Assembly: GCF_000143415.4 (NCBI RefSeq)
Contig: NW_003314269.1
Coordinates: 1,220,623-1,284,622, forward strand
Direction: 5' to 3'
Source of the DNA: Selaginella moellendorffii
Lineage: Eukaryota > Streptophyta > Lycopodiopsida > Selaginellales > Selaginellaceae
Length of the DNA stretch: 64,000 bases
Shown here: positions 46,415 through 59,952 of the stretch, in pieces
Numbering within the stretch: position 1 is the stretch's first letter
Layout: every line of letters begins with the position of its first letter
Notes under the pieces: generated by a model
Told to the model about the DNA's origin: nothing
Database searches by the model: none
Seen by the model: only the letters and a program-made list of their open reading frames with translations
Made by a program: the position numbers and the translations under genes

Positions 46415-47126
46415 ATGGCACTCACTCCCTTCTTCAAGCGCGGTGATCTCACCAGCATTTTCGACAGCCCCCTCGATCGCTTCTTCGATCCATCGGCGAT
46501 CTTCGAGAGCGGCCCATCTCGCCAGTTCGCCAAGGATGCCAGCGCCGTCGCCAACACCCGCGTGGATTGGGTTGAGACCCCGGATGCGCATGTCATCAAG
46601 GCCGATCTTCCAGGTAATATTCTCCGAAATCTTGACAATCCCCGTTCTTCCTCTCTTTTCGCCCTTCCTCGCTTGATCTTCTTTGTAACGAGTCGATATT
46701 TCGAGAGATCGAGAGGAAATGTCTGAGGTTTGCTGGCGTTCTCGCTTGATCCATCGATTGATCTTTCGATCTTGATTGCTCTTTTCTGATCGTTCTCTCT
46801 CTCTCTCTCTCTCTCCCCTTTATCTGTCCTGATTATGTTCTCGTTGATGATCTTGTCCAGGACTGAGCAAGGAGGAGATCAAGATCGAGATCCAGGATGG
46901 CAACACGCTGGTTCTCAGCGGCGAGCGCAAGAAGGAAAGCACGCAGGAGACGGACAAGTGGCACCGCGTGGAGCGCTCGTATGGCTGCTTCTTGAGGAAG
47001 TTCCGACTGCCCGAGGACTCCAAGGTGGAAGAGATCAACGCGAAGGTGGACAACGGCGTCCTCACCATCAACGTCCCCAAATCGAAGGAAACCAAGCCCG
47101 AGACCCGCTCTATCAATGTGGCTTAG
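46415..47126 (+). CDS. Class I cytosolic small heat-shock protein (HSP20)
   Basis: ATP-independent chaperone holding unfolded proteins during heat stress. Exons 46415-46613 and 46861-47126 encode 154 residues (about 17 kDa). It has the N-terminal arm MALTPFFKRGDLTSIFDSPL, an alpha-crystallin domain from ANTRVDWVETPDAHVIKADL to NGVLTINVPK (GVLT signature), and a C-terminal RSINVA with the I-x-V anchor motif. The Ala/Asp/Leu pattern fits class I. The intron (46614-46860) carries a CT microsatellite; most plant class I genes have no intron at all, so its presence is notable. Confidence 0.95.
46792..46816. repeat. CT microsatellite in the HSP20 intron
   Basis: About twelve uninterrupted CT units, 45 bp before the splice acceptor. 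Confidence 0.9.
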
Positions 47127-47156
47127 ATCAATGAGTCGAACGAGAGAAACCAGCTT

Positions 47157-47500
47157 GGGTCGGGTTATAGCTTGATTGTGGTCTGTTTTGTGGTCTAGCT
47201 TTGATGTAAAGGTCCTCGAATCGAAGTTTTTCCTTTTATCATGATAAATAAAGTGTGACAACCGATGGTAAAAAATGTGAAAGCTGGTTAAACCATGTAA
47301 AGTTGATGGGTGGGTCGGGTTATAGCTTGATCATGATCTGTTTTGGTCTAGATGTAAAAGACAACGAATTCGATTGATCAGTATAAACAAGAATAACACA
47401 TGTAAATTATTTAAGGAAAAAAAAGATGGGGTCACTTGGACTTCCCTTTTATCATTATAAATAAAGTGTGATGACCTGGTTACACCATGTAAAGTCTTCT
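47157..47500. repeat. Tandem duplication of the HSP20 3' UTR
   Basis: Blocks recur in order: GGGTCGGGTTATAGCTTGAT at 47157 and again near 47312; a TCAT(G/T)ATAAATAAAGTGTGA block near 47237 and near 47451; CTGGTTA(A/C)ACCATGTAAAGT near 47284 and near 47477. Unit length is about 155-215 bp. Both units contain AATAAA-type poly(A) signals (ATAAATAAAG), so two polyadenylation regions may serve one gene. Confidence 0.75.
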
Positions 47501-48248
47501 TTTGTAAGATCAGCAAATGTGGTGTCTTCATATTTGGTGAATTCCAGTAAATTCTGGTTAAACCGCTCTTGCAAGATTTTTAGGGCATCTCTTGGCTTTC
47601 TTTGAAGCAACTCCTTCCCTGCATGCTTTTAGTGGACAGTCGTCAGGGAGGAGGTAATTACTATTCACTATGAGTAGGGCTCACTTCACGTCTCTTAATC
47701 TGAGCTCCAGAGGTATCGAATGCTCAGCAGGATGACCATTCATCGAACGATTACTTCATATTTGGGCAAGCGTGAAAGCGCTCGATCGCGAGGTTATGAA
47801 ATTTAGATGCCCTCCAAGGGCGCCAAAGTGCCAGTTTCGGGCCGTTATTATGCCCATATTGGGCATACGCTCGGGGAGCTCTGGCATGATCGAATCAGCT
47901 CACGATCGTGCATGACCGGAATATGCCCCGGACATGGCCGTTATAGAGCATATGCCGTCACTTTTTTGAGATCTTTTTGCCCGTTGATCGGCCGCTGCCC
48001 GTGAATTGCGTCGGCGGGAAAAACTATATGGCCGGCCGGCCGGCCGGCGGATTTCAAATTCTCTTCCAAATCCGGCTAACTGGGCTTCCCTCTCTTTTAG
48101 ACAATCCCTCTTGCTCTTTCTATATAGTGGTTTTTGGGGGTCCTGTGTGTGTGAGCTCGAGAAAGCGGCTGCGGCGCGCCCTAGCTCTTCTTCCTCTCCG
48201 CGAGAGAGGTTCGTCGGATTCAGCGCCTCCGCCTCGCCGCTCGACAAG
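47500..48248. other. Intergenic and beta-tubulin 5' region
   Basis: No gene seen. A palindromic GGCCGGCCGGCCGGC lies near 48030-48046. GGGGG/CTCGAGAA and a TATATAGT at 48120-48127 may be the tubulin core promoter; the leader exon probably runs from about 48150 to 48248. Confidence 0.4.
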
Positions 48249-49915
<1,667 letters not shown>

Positions 49916-50596
49916 TATGTCTCGCCCAAAAGGTGGAGTAGTGATTTCTCCAGTGACCGAGCTTCTCCTTTTCCTGACCATCGTTTTTTCCCTGGTTTCT
50001 TCTATAGTGGTTTAGATTAGATGATTTATAGCTACTGCTGTGTTCTTTGTATCTCAATCAAGCTTACTTGATGGTTTGTTCTTTCTACGTGGAAATTAAA
50101 GTTTACAAATAATTCTTTTATCCAACGGCAACTTGGATTGTGTGTTTGAACGAACGGCTGAGATTTCGTGGGCAGTTGGATGTATATGCCACGTTCGATT
50201 CGCACCAGGTGCTGTAGTAAATCCGACACGTCAGCAAGAGATGGGACAGCTCGAACAGCCGCAATTTTTCGTACAAGCTCGTGGAACACGAGAAATTTGA
50301 GACATATTTAGGGCGGATTGTTAATGTGCTAGACTGCTGCAGCAATGGCGCAGCTATGGTGAATCGCGAGGCATTGGCGCAGCTCTTCCCGGCGATTTTC
50401 CAGCTCCTGGATGAATCTCCTCGCTGGTAAAGCAGTGGCCCCGGGAGGGTTTTGTGGAGATCCAGCCGCGCCGGGGCCCCGGAGCTCGCAGAGTATCAGC
50501 ATTGGGAAGCGCGGGGCAGTAGAGCAAGGGGGAAGGATTTGCGCTGCGCGAGGGGGAGAAGCTCCATCGACACTGGATTCACTCTTAGGGTTTGAG
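49916..50596. other. Intergenic region, tubulin 3' end to paladin-like gene
   Basis: 680 bp. The first 190 bp are the tubulin 3' UTR. From ATG 50411 a frame stays open into the paladin-like start at 50597 and could add 62 residues (MNLLAGKAVAPGG...), which look like GC-rich leader rather than conserved protein. Confidence 0.45.
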
Positions 50597-53500
50597 ATGG
50601 CGAGCAGCGAGCTCGTCGCGTCGCGGGAGCCGGAGCATGTGATTATGTCGCGAGGAGGCTCCGTGCTTGGGCGGAAGACGATTCTCAAGAGCGATCACTT
50701 TCCAGGCTGCCAGAACAAGCGTTTACAGCCGCACGTCCAAGGCGCTCCAAATTATCGCCAGGTTTGTAGCGGGACGAAGTTACCCAAGCTTTCGTCTGAC
50801 AAAACATATCAAACAGGTTAGCTCGCTCCCCGTGTTTGGCGTAGCTATTCCAACGATCGATGGTATACGCAAGGTGCTCGATTTGATCGGCGCAAATCGG
50901 AATGGAGGTCACAAGCGCGTGCTCTGGCACAATCTCCGTGAAGAGCCAGTAAGAAGATTTTTATTCTGTTCGTCATCTTCACGGAAGTTCTCTACTTTCA
51001 GGTTATTTACATAAATGGTCGGCCATTTGTGTTGAGAGAGATCGAGAGGCCATTCACGAACCTCGAGTATACTGTGAGTGTAGTGTTGCTTGACGAACTA
51101 AAAGCTGATTTTGTCATTGAATAGGGAATTAACAGAGTTCGTGTTGAGGAAATGGAAGCCAGGCTGAAAGAGGATGTTCTTCGAGAGGCTGGTCGGTATG
51201 TTTCTTAGCTCACTCGTTTTAGTAAATTGTGAGTGCTATTTTGTCCTTAGGTTTGGCTGCAAAATCCTGGTTTGTGATGAAATGCCTGACGGCCAAATGA
51301 TCGACCAGTGGGAACCAATAACTGACGCATCGGTGCTAACACCTCTAGAGGTTGAAGGTCTTCAACTGCATTTGCTTTCAACTTAGTTGTTTTTTTCGGA
51401 ATAGGTGTACGACAGCTTGTGCAATGAGTCGTACTTCGTGGATTATGAACGGTTGCCAATCACTGATGAGAAATCTCCCAAAGAACGGGACTTCGATCTA
51501 CTGGTTTGTTGCTTTATCCTTGAACAAGCTGAAATTCTTCTTTGTTCTGGATCGAGCAGGTGCAGCGTGTTGCAGAAGCGGACATTAACACCGCCTTGGT
51601 GTTTAATTGTCAAATGGGTCGAGGGCGTACAACTACTGGAATGGTCATTGCAACTCTTGTATATTTGAAGCGAAGCGGATCTGCAGGTGTCATTTTACGT
51701 TTTTTTGTCTTTTTGATCCGGTTAACTATTTGACTTCTCGTCCACATTAACAATGGAAGATTATATCATGTGAGGAAACAAAGATTTTAGAAAGATTCTA
51801 GAGATTACTAATTCCGAGGCAGCAGTATTTTGCAGGAATTCGTAGATCGAGGTCCTTCGGGGAAGTACTTGGCTCTGCAGAGGAGTCAATTGACGAATTT
51901 CCTGATTCCGAGGAAGGGTTTAGACAAGGTGAATACACTGTTGTAAGGAGCCTTTGTCGGGTTTTGGAGGTAAGAAATACTGTTTTTTTGCTTTGTTTTT
52001 ATTCTGACTCTGAAGACTTTCTGTTTTTCAGGGTGGCGTCGAAGGCAAACGACAAGTTGATACTGTTATAGATAGGTGTTCGGCTATGCAGGTAGATGTA
52101 TTTTTTCCTTTCGAGGTTGCTGTTATTCACAATAGACCATGGCAGAACTTGCGTGAAGCCATCAACACATATCGTAACAGCATTTTGCGTCAAGCAGATG
52201 AAAAGAAGAGGGAGTCTTCTCTCTCGTACTTTGTCGAGTATCTGGAGCGGTACTACTTTCTGATCTGTTTTGCTGTATATATACATACAGATCAGTCTGC
52301 CTTAACGCAGCCTGGTGGCTTTCAGCAGTGGATGAAGGCTAGGCCGGAATTGTACAGTATCTTGAGAAGGTTTGCTGTATCTTTAGTAGTCACATTCTCG
52401 CTCATGAGCATTTCTTTCAGGCTCTTGCGGCGGGATCCCATGGGAGCACTTGGCTACAGAAGCAAACCCCCTGTGGCAGCTGAAAATGGCCGACCATCCA
52501 GGATGGAAGCTGTGGCGGCATGCAGAACTGGAGACGTTCTTGGGAAACAAACAGTTTTGAAGGGTGACCACTATCCGGGCTGTCATAATCCTCATCTGCC
52601 CGAAAGTGTGGAGGGAGCTCCAAACTTCAGGGAAATTCCTGGTTTTCCTGTCTACGGAGTTGCCAATCCCACTGTTAGCGGCATCAAAGCGGTCTTGGAA
52701 AGAGTTGGTGGTGGAAAAGGGGGACGTCCCGTCTTGTGGCATAACATGAGAGAGGAGCCAGTCGTATATATCAATGGACAGCCATTCGTTCTGCGAGAAG
52801 TCGAGAGGCCTTACAAAAACATGCTAGAGTATACAGTAAGTCCTAACCGATGGTATTTGTGTTCATATGTCTAATTTGGCTCTGTCTCAGGGAATTGATC
52901 GCGACCGAGTAGAACAGATGGAGGCTCGACTCAAGGAAGACGTGCTCAAGGAAGCAGAACGTTATGATGGTGCAATTATGGTGAACCACGAATCGAAAGA
53001 CGGTTTCATATTCGACAGCTGGGAAACTGTTACTCCAGAAGGAGTTCAGACTCCATTCGAAGTTTACTCTCGGCTGGTCTCCGAAGGCTACTCTATCGAG
53101 TATTCTCGTATGCCAATTACTGATGGAAAAGCTCCAAAGAGCTCAGACTTCGACACACTGACTTCTAAGATTGTTTCTGCTCCCAAAAAGACCGTCTTCG
53201 TCTTTAACTGTCAGGTAAAATAGACTTCACTTGATGTGTTACTGTAATGCTTACGTCGTGCCTCCGCTGTGCAGATGGGACGTGGACGCACAACAACAGG
53301 CACTGTTATCGCTTGTCTAGTAAAACTCCGCTGCGATTATGGCAAGCCTTTTCGTTTACCGTCCGCTCTTCCTGGATCTTCTGTGGACGGTGGATCAGAT
53401 AGCAGCGGAGAAGAAAACGGTGAAGCCGGTGACGAGCACCTGACTTTCAAGCCAGCAAAGTTGGAAAGGTGCAAATCGACAAGCGTACTCGTAATGGACG

Positions 53501-55458
53501 ACATATCTATTGTGAGAAGACTCACACGCTTACTAGAGGACGGGGTCGCATGCAGGGAGGCACTTGATGATGTTATAGACCGGTGTGCAGCACTACAGAA
53601 TCTCCGTCAGGCTATTTTACAGTACCGTAAGAGCTTCAATCAACAAAATCTGGAGTCTCCTGGCCGAAGAGCAGCTCTAAATCGTGGAGTTGAGTATCTG
53701 GAGCGGTACTGCATGATGATCGCGTTTGCTTCTTACCTCGGTAGTGAAGCGTTCAGTGAAACTCAGCGTTTGCCGTTCAAGGTATGGCTAAACAAGCGAC
53801 CAGAAATCAAACAGATGAAGTGGAGTATGCGGTTGAGGCCGGCTCGTTTTTTCGCTGTTCCTGTGAGTTTTTTTGTTTTTTACTTTTTTCTTTCTTCGTC
53901 TAATCTGTTTTATCCAGGAGGTGGAATTTCGGGCATTGGCTGAGAATTGCGAGGGCGATGAGATTTTAGAAGCGATAGTCAAGTCCCGGAATGGTTCGGT
54001 TCTGGGGAAACGGGCTATTCTCAAAATGTACCATTTCCCAGGTCAGAGCGCGGCAAGCTGCTTTGACATCCCTGGAGTACCTCATATGCGTAAGGTCCGT
54101 ATTCTACAGAAGTTCTTCATAGCACTTCTAACGCTTTATACAGATAGATGGCTTTCCAGTATATAGCATGGCCACACCCACTGCTCAAGGCGCCAAAGCA
54201 GCGTTTGCTTGTCTCAAGACAGCCGTTGATCAAGGAAAGCACGCTGTTGTGACCGACTTGAGAGAGGAGGCTGTGGTTTATATTCGCGGTAATCCATTTG
54301 TTTTACGGGAGCTTGACCAACCTGTAAGCACTTTAAAGCACGTTGGAATAAAAGGTTCTGCGGTAGGTGTTTCATTTCTCATTGTTTCCTCACATACTAA
54401 TCTCGATCAATAAGTTGCTCTTGGTTTTGGAAGTGATTTCTTTTGCTTTCTACGGTCGCTGACAACCTTTTTACGCCCTTGACAGGTTGAGCAAATGGAG
54501 TACAGGTTGAAGGAAGATATCCTCGCCGAGATGAAACGCTCTGGTGGCCGCGTGGTCTTACACCGAGAAGAGTGTAATCCACTGACAAACAAGTCTGACG
54601 TTATCGGGTACTGGGAAGTTCTGACGTCTGACGATGTTAAAATTCCTGCCGAAGTTTATACTGGTCTTGCGGCCGAAGGCTACAAAATCGACTACAAAAG
54701 AATCCCACTGACGAGGGAGAGGGCCGCTCTGGCAATGGATGTGGATGCCATCCAGGACAGACTAAACGGGTGAGCTCCTTTTTTATGTTTTTTTCTTTGT
54801 CATCTAACTCCTGATTGTTATTTCTAGATCTGGCAGCGAATATGTATATATTTCTCACACGGGATACGGAGGTGTCGCGTATGCGATGGCAATCACTTGC
54901 ATGGGGCTGCAAGCCGAAGCCGAAGCTAGCTTGGCAGCTTCTTCCTCGGGGGTTCCATCTTGTGTGTATGGACCCATACAAAGGCCTGCCGATGATATAA
55001 ACGCTTTCAAGCAAGGGGACTACAGAGACATACTCAGCTTGGTGAGAGTCCTGCCAAGCGGACCTTTTTGCAAAGCCGAAGTGGATACCATCATCGACAG
55101 GTAAGTTTAGTTTACTTCTTTCTTTTCCCGTCTCACTGTTGGTGTTGTGATAGATGCTCTGAAGCTGGAAATCTGAGAGATGACATCCTCTATTACAAGC
55201 AGCAGCTCGAATGCTGCCAGCAAGAGGACGAGGAGCACCGAGCTTACATTCAAGACATGGGTGTCAAAGCTTTGAGGTAACTTTTGGGAATGCTATCCCC
55301 TTTTTGCTAACACTATAGTGTGCTCTCGCAGGAGATACGCGTTTCTCATAGCATTCCGCTCGTTTCTGACGAGTAGAACTCCCAATTCCTCGTTTGCTGC
55401 GTGGATGCACTCCCGCCCGGAGCTTGGCCACCTCTGCTACAACCTCAAGCTCGAGTGA
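50597..55458 (+). CDS. Paladin-like protein with three tandem phosphatase-type domains
   Basis: Roughly 1,200 residues from about nineteen exons. Each third begins with a similar block: SVLGRKTILKSDHFPGC, DVLGKQTVLKGDHYPGC and SVLGKRAILKMYHFPGQ. Each continues with an LWHNLREEPVVYING-like motif and a KED(V/I)L helix. Domains 1 and 2 each end in FNCQMGRGRTTTG, a C-x5-R phosphatase loop (Cys near 51620 and 53212). Domain 3 has YISHTGYGGVAYAM at the same place, so it lacks the Cys and is probably non-catalytic. This triple layout resembles PALD1 proteins and bacterial inositol-phosphatase-like enzymes. Substrate in plants unknown to me; phosphoinositide or inositol phosphate is a guess. Likely cytosolic, as no signal peptide is seen. 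Confidence 0.8.
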
Positions 55459-55650
55459 GTCTCCTTTTCCTTTTTTTTCCACCTGTAATATGTGTATAGT
55501 GGTAACTTTTCCTTGGAAGGAAGAGATGCTTTCTTTTCATTTGAGGGTGTGAGACTGTAGAGAAGCTTTTCACCTTGAATGGAATTTTACACTTTGCATG
55601 TCTTCTAGCTTTCCAGATTCGTGCTTCTTTTTCTTTCTTGTTCTTTCTTC

Positions 55651-56568
55651 TTATGCGATGGATGGTGTTAGTAGCAACTTGATCTGCTCCTGAATCGCGG
55701 TGGCATTCTCAGCATTGGCAGAATTCGCTGGTGCTCGTAAAGCCTGCGAGAGTTTGGCCTCCTCGCACGCGCTAGTCAGAACTTCCGCGTCTTTCCTGGT
55801 GATTTGCCGTCGTCCACTCTAGACAGGGAGAGTCCAGCACAAGGTGAGCGAAAGAGAGCGAAGCTTTTCTGTCACCTTAGAATCGCTGGGACTGTTTCTT
55901 CGGGCTGCTTCCCACCCAAGTCCACCACTGTGATCTCCGGAGCTTCTTTCTCATCGCCACCTTTCGTCGCCTCCTCTTTGGCGTCTTTGGCGTCTTTGGG
56001 AGGCGCCAGTTGGACGCCATACTCCACCGCCTCGCCCTTCTCCAGGATCACCAAAACAGGATGCTGGAACAATGGAGGAGCACGAAACTGTGATCCATCG
56101 CGTTTCAAGATATGGCGCGCTTGCCTGATACTTGACTCCAGCTGCGAGGAAGTTCTTCCTTTCCTTGAGCGCAACCTCGACGCTGGCTCCGGACTCTATC
56201 AGAATCTCTCCGATCGACTCCCACTTCGACTGGGCCTCCTCCTGGGCAAGCTCGCATAAATCTACGCGCAAGAGATTTCATCGTCACGAAGCTTTACGTA
56301 CCCCTGCGACCTTGCGAGCAAAGATCTTGTACGTGTCTGTGCTCTCCACCTTGTTTACCTCGAGTTCCTTCCTTCACAAGACGCGCAGTGTAAGAGTGTG
56401 ATTAAGATCCTATCCAAGGAGAGCTTACAGAATCTTGGGCTTGGCTTTCGCCTCTGGCCGCTTTCCGAATCCCCCGCTGGTGCGCAGTGCTGCAACAATG
56501 CTGCTCTTGTGAGCCAGACGACAGGGGCAGTCGCCGAGCTCCTGGGAGAGTTTCAAACTCGAGCCCAT
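55651..56568 (-). CDS. Unidentified protein, possibly plastid
   Basis: I do not recognise the family. Five exons read leftwards from ATG 56568 join in phase to about 220 residues. It begins MGSSLKLSQELGDCPCR, then has a Gly/Lys/Pro-rich part (SGGFGKRPEAKAKPKIL). The most conserved-looking core is DTYKIFARKVAGVHLCELAQ with WESIGEILIESGASVEVALK and KYQHPVLVILEKGEAVEYGV. A charged region follows, then a C-terminal helix (RKDAEVLTSACEEAKLSQAL) and the stop at 55651-55653. The last acceptor is a tandem AGAG; only the second AG keeps this longer C-terminus. It converges on the paladin-like gene with 192 bp between stops. Confidence 0.65.
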
Positions 56569-58199
56569 CACAGCACTACTGCTGAAACACCATTCTTTCC
56601 TTGTTCCATAGAACCTACTCAGACCGTGTCAGTGAAGAGCTCCCAAGAACTACGAGTACCTGGGAGCAAAGACGCCAATGCTAGCGACCGCCATAGCCGA
56701 GAAAAAAACGATATAGGTTTTTCCTGAACATAGGAAATCCTGGGTTTTGTTTCTAGGACGTGGAGAGGATGCGATTGCACGAACATCTTACGCATGCTCC
56801 AGCTCTACTTCCCCACCCTCACTTTCACGGAGTCAGCAATCTTCCTTCCAGACTATGGCGGCAGCAGGGGAATGATTACAGTCCAATTCAATTACTACTA
56901 ATCTCCTCTCTCTCTCTCTTCACCCTGCCTGGGCGGTTGGCCCATGGAGTGAGTCAATATGGAGTCTGTGGATGCGCCTGTGATAGATCTGTCGCAGACA
57001 AGAGGCTCGATTGTTCAGGCAGGAACTTGGACTTTCGATTGAGTCATGGGTACAGTATAGATAAATAAACATTCCTTTAAGAGGTAATCTTAAGGTAGTC
57101 TCATTAACTAAAAACATTTTCCTTTTTTATCAAAATTAATAAAGGGAATTTAAAAATAACAACAGTGTAAATCACCTTGCCACACACTAACAATAGGAGT
57201 GATACAATACAATATGAAGTACAAAAATTTATTAGATTTTACTATAATATATTTGTGAAATAGGAAATTATTTTTAATAAATTAAATCAAATTGATTATT
57301 CTTCTGATCTAGATAAATTTTTTGTAAAGACTTTTATTACAACTGACTTTAAAAAAAGCTATTATAAGTCTACAATATAAAACTCTAGGTTTTAAGTGGA
57401 ATATTTTAATTCCCTGGTATGGCAATGAATATATGATTGTGCAAGGGAGCATTATATATTCACACGTATGTGGATTTACTTTTTTTTTTTCTTAATTGCA
57501 TGGTAAAATATTATATACACAATCACTTTTGATTGTTATATAAACAATTAAAACATTATTTTATGTATAATATTTTTGTTATAAGGCATGCTATATGTGA
57601 ATAAAGTATTACACCTCAGATTGCCACAAAAGACTGATGTTCTTTTTTGGCAATTTGCTAATTTATTTTATATATCTAATTATCTTTGTTTTGGCTTTAG
57701 TTAAATTCTTTTGCTAAAGTTCTTACTTATTATACCAACTTTGGCTTAGTTTAGCTAGTTATTACATAAGCACTAGAGTGTTAGCTAACTCTTTATAAGT
57801 TTTTAAACTCTCTATCAATCCTTTTTCCTAAGTTAGACTGTACTAAAGGTTTAATTACACTCTTTGTAAGCATAAAGCACACTAAACCTCTACTTTTTTA
57901 ACATCCCATGGTACATAAAACTTGTTTATAAAACTTCTAAATCCCAAGCCTTAAGTGCATCTTTTAGTCTAAAACATTAAAGGGAAACACCATGGCTTAA
58001 CAACTTGGTAAAAATACCTTAACTCCCCACCTCTATCCTAAAGAGAAGGCCCAAGCCTCTAGAAGGGGCAAGAACCAATACACTTTATGGTACTTAAATG
58101 GGGCACTACTTCACTTGAGCTGGGAGCAATATAGTTAATTTCCCTTCTAAAAGTAAGAGTTGTTCTTGAGCACTTCTTTGAGGAGCATCTTTGGCACTT
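56569..58199. other. Intergenic to repeat-rich, AT-rich transition
   Basis: The sequence turns from gene-like to very AT-rich near 57070. No supportable gene. A CT run sits at 56904-56920. The part after 57900 has transposon-like composition but no recognisable protein. Confidence 0.45.
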
Positions 58200-59650
58200 C
58201 TCAAGCTTGTGCTTACTCCCACCCAAAGTTACTAACTAATGTTAACCCAAATTTGGTTTAGAAGCACTATTAGATAATTCTATAGCTATGTCGAGTTCTA
58301 TAAAACTTTTAATGGCTCGCTTATTGATAACTTCCCATGGATTTACCCTGATGCTCAAATGTGGTGAGTTGTTATAACAGATTTCATAGCAAATCCTAAA
58401 TGATTTACTTAATTCATCTAGTCTAAGACATAACACCACAGATAATCCTCTAGTTGTCTATTCACCTTTTTTGTTTGTCCATTTGTTATGAAGTGTTATC
58501 ACCACAATACTTAACTCAATACTTAATACTTATTTAAGGGTGATAGGCTATAATGAATTTTAGTTTGGTGCAATACTATTCTAAGAGGGTTTTTTAAAAC
58601 TTGCTAGTGAAAATTTTATTTTGATCTGAGATAATTTCTTTTGGCTTTCCACGTCCTCAGACCATATGTTCAAAGAGTAACTTTGCCACACTTTCCATAT
58701 CAATGTCTATCCATTTTTGAAACTTGATCTACCACCATAAATATTGCATCAAACCCCTCACTTGGGGAGTTTCATAATAAAGTCCATTGTAAGACATTTC
58801 TATTGATGATTTAAGATTGAGAGGCTTTACAATAAACCCCCACTAGCCTCAGTTATAGCCTTTGCCTACTGATATATCTTTATATAGTATTGAACGTCTT
58901 TAGTTATATTTGGCTAGTGATACTTTCTCTTGAGCAAGTTTACCATTTTAGGCACATTGCCATGTCCTGCAAGAGGTTTGTTATAACACTCTTCTAAGAG
59001 TACTCTTCTTAGTTCCCTTTATAGGACATACACCCTCGTTTGCTTATAATAAATGAGTTCATTGCATTTCATATAATCAATTTTCTTTCCTTAAGCACCT
59101 TGCCTCTTTAGTGGGCATCACATGCCTTTTGGTTCCTTAACAACATGTTTTATGCTAGACCATCATCCTTATACATTGTCTGCACATCATACTAGAAAGT
59201 TGTTATTGTGCTAAATATCGCCAATTTCAAACTTGCTTAGAGCATCTACCATGATATTGTTCTTCTTAGATTTCTAGAATATCTCGCAATTGAACTTAGC
59301 TAAAACATTAGCCTACTAATCCTATTTCCCTTGAAGTTCGGATTGTGACAAAAACTGTTTTATTGCCATATTATCTATGTATACCTTGAAATGTCTCCCA
59401 AGGTAGTGTCATCACGTTTTGAACACTTTAACCATTGCAAATAATTCTTTTTCATGGGTAAACCATTTTTGTTAAGCCTTATCCAACTTCTTCTAGAAGA
59501 ATGCTTTTGGATAATTGTTTTGCTTCAAGATTGCACCCAATATAAAGTCTAAGGCATTTGTTTCTACCTCAAAGGCTTTACTAAAGTTTAGTAACATTAA
59601 CACAAGAGCATTCCTCAACTTCCCTTTGATTTTAATGAATATCTGTAGCG
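58200..59650 (-). mobile_element. Heavily mutated Ty3/gypsy pol relic (reverse orientation)
   Basis: Read against the intact reverse copy at 61872-63785, several blocks are collinear. cttcaagattgcacccaatataaag (about 59524-59548) corresponds to the RNase H Asp-Ala-Ser region near 63530-63560. The stretch near 59400-59460 matches that after it, 58617-58650 matches the SDRDSKF integrase motif near 62600-62630, and 58480-58510 matches the DHPQTDGQTER motif near 62500-62530. Almost all changes are G-to-A or C-to-T type, making the relic AT-rich, and there are many stops. It is a dead fossil of a related element, not a gene. Confidence 0.65.
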
Positions 59651-59699
59651 TATGTGATCATGGGATGAGATTTAGATATACTATCACCGTGGATCCTTA

Positions 59700-59952
59700 G
59701 AACCTTGAGGGATAAATGGGGATAAAATAGCCACTAAGGGCTTTCTCATCAAGCAATTGCCCTTTTTCCAATTGGCTTAAGAGGAGAGAGATAAGATGCG
59801 CTACAGTTGGTATTAGAGGAAATGGCACGGGTTCGATTCCCATTGATTAGTGGCTACTTAAAAATATAATATACTCTTGAGCAAGGTATATTCCTATCCT
59901 TAAATTTGAAATCGTACGCATTAGACATCCATGCGTACGTCCTTCCTCTTGT
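59700..59952. other. Transposon-flanking DNA with tRNA-like B-box
   Basis: GGTTCGATTCC (about 59828-59838) matches the internal B-box of tRNA genes and of tRNA-derived sequences, preceded by TTGGTATTAGAGG, which looks like a decayed tRNA-Met primer-binding site. No complete tRNA fold is seen. Probably the remains of an older retroelement edge. Confidence 0.35.

Noticed and set aside
48025-48050. GGCCGGCC repeats as an origin or regulatory palindrome
   Set aside because: Short self-complementary GC run of a kind expected by chance in GC-rich leaders; no further support.
59515-59700. Small forward ORF in the AT-rich region
   Set aside because: Lies in the antisense of the gypsy relic; composition-driven open frame.
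59820-59850. tRNA gene suggested by the GGTTCGATTCC B-box
   Set aside because: No A-box at the right distance and no acceptor stem could be paired; more likely a decayed primer-binding region.
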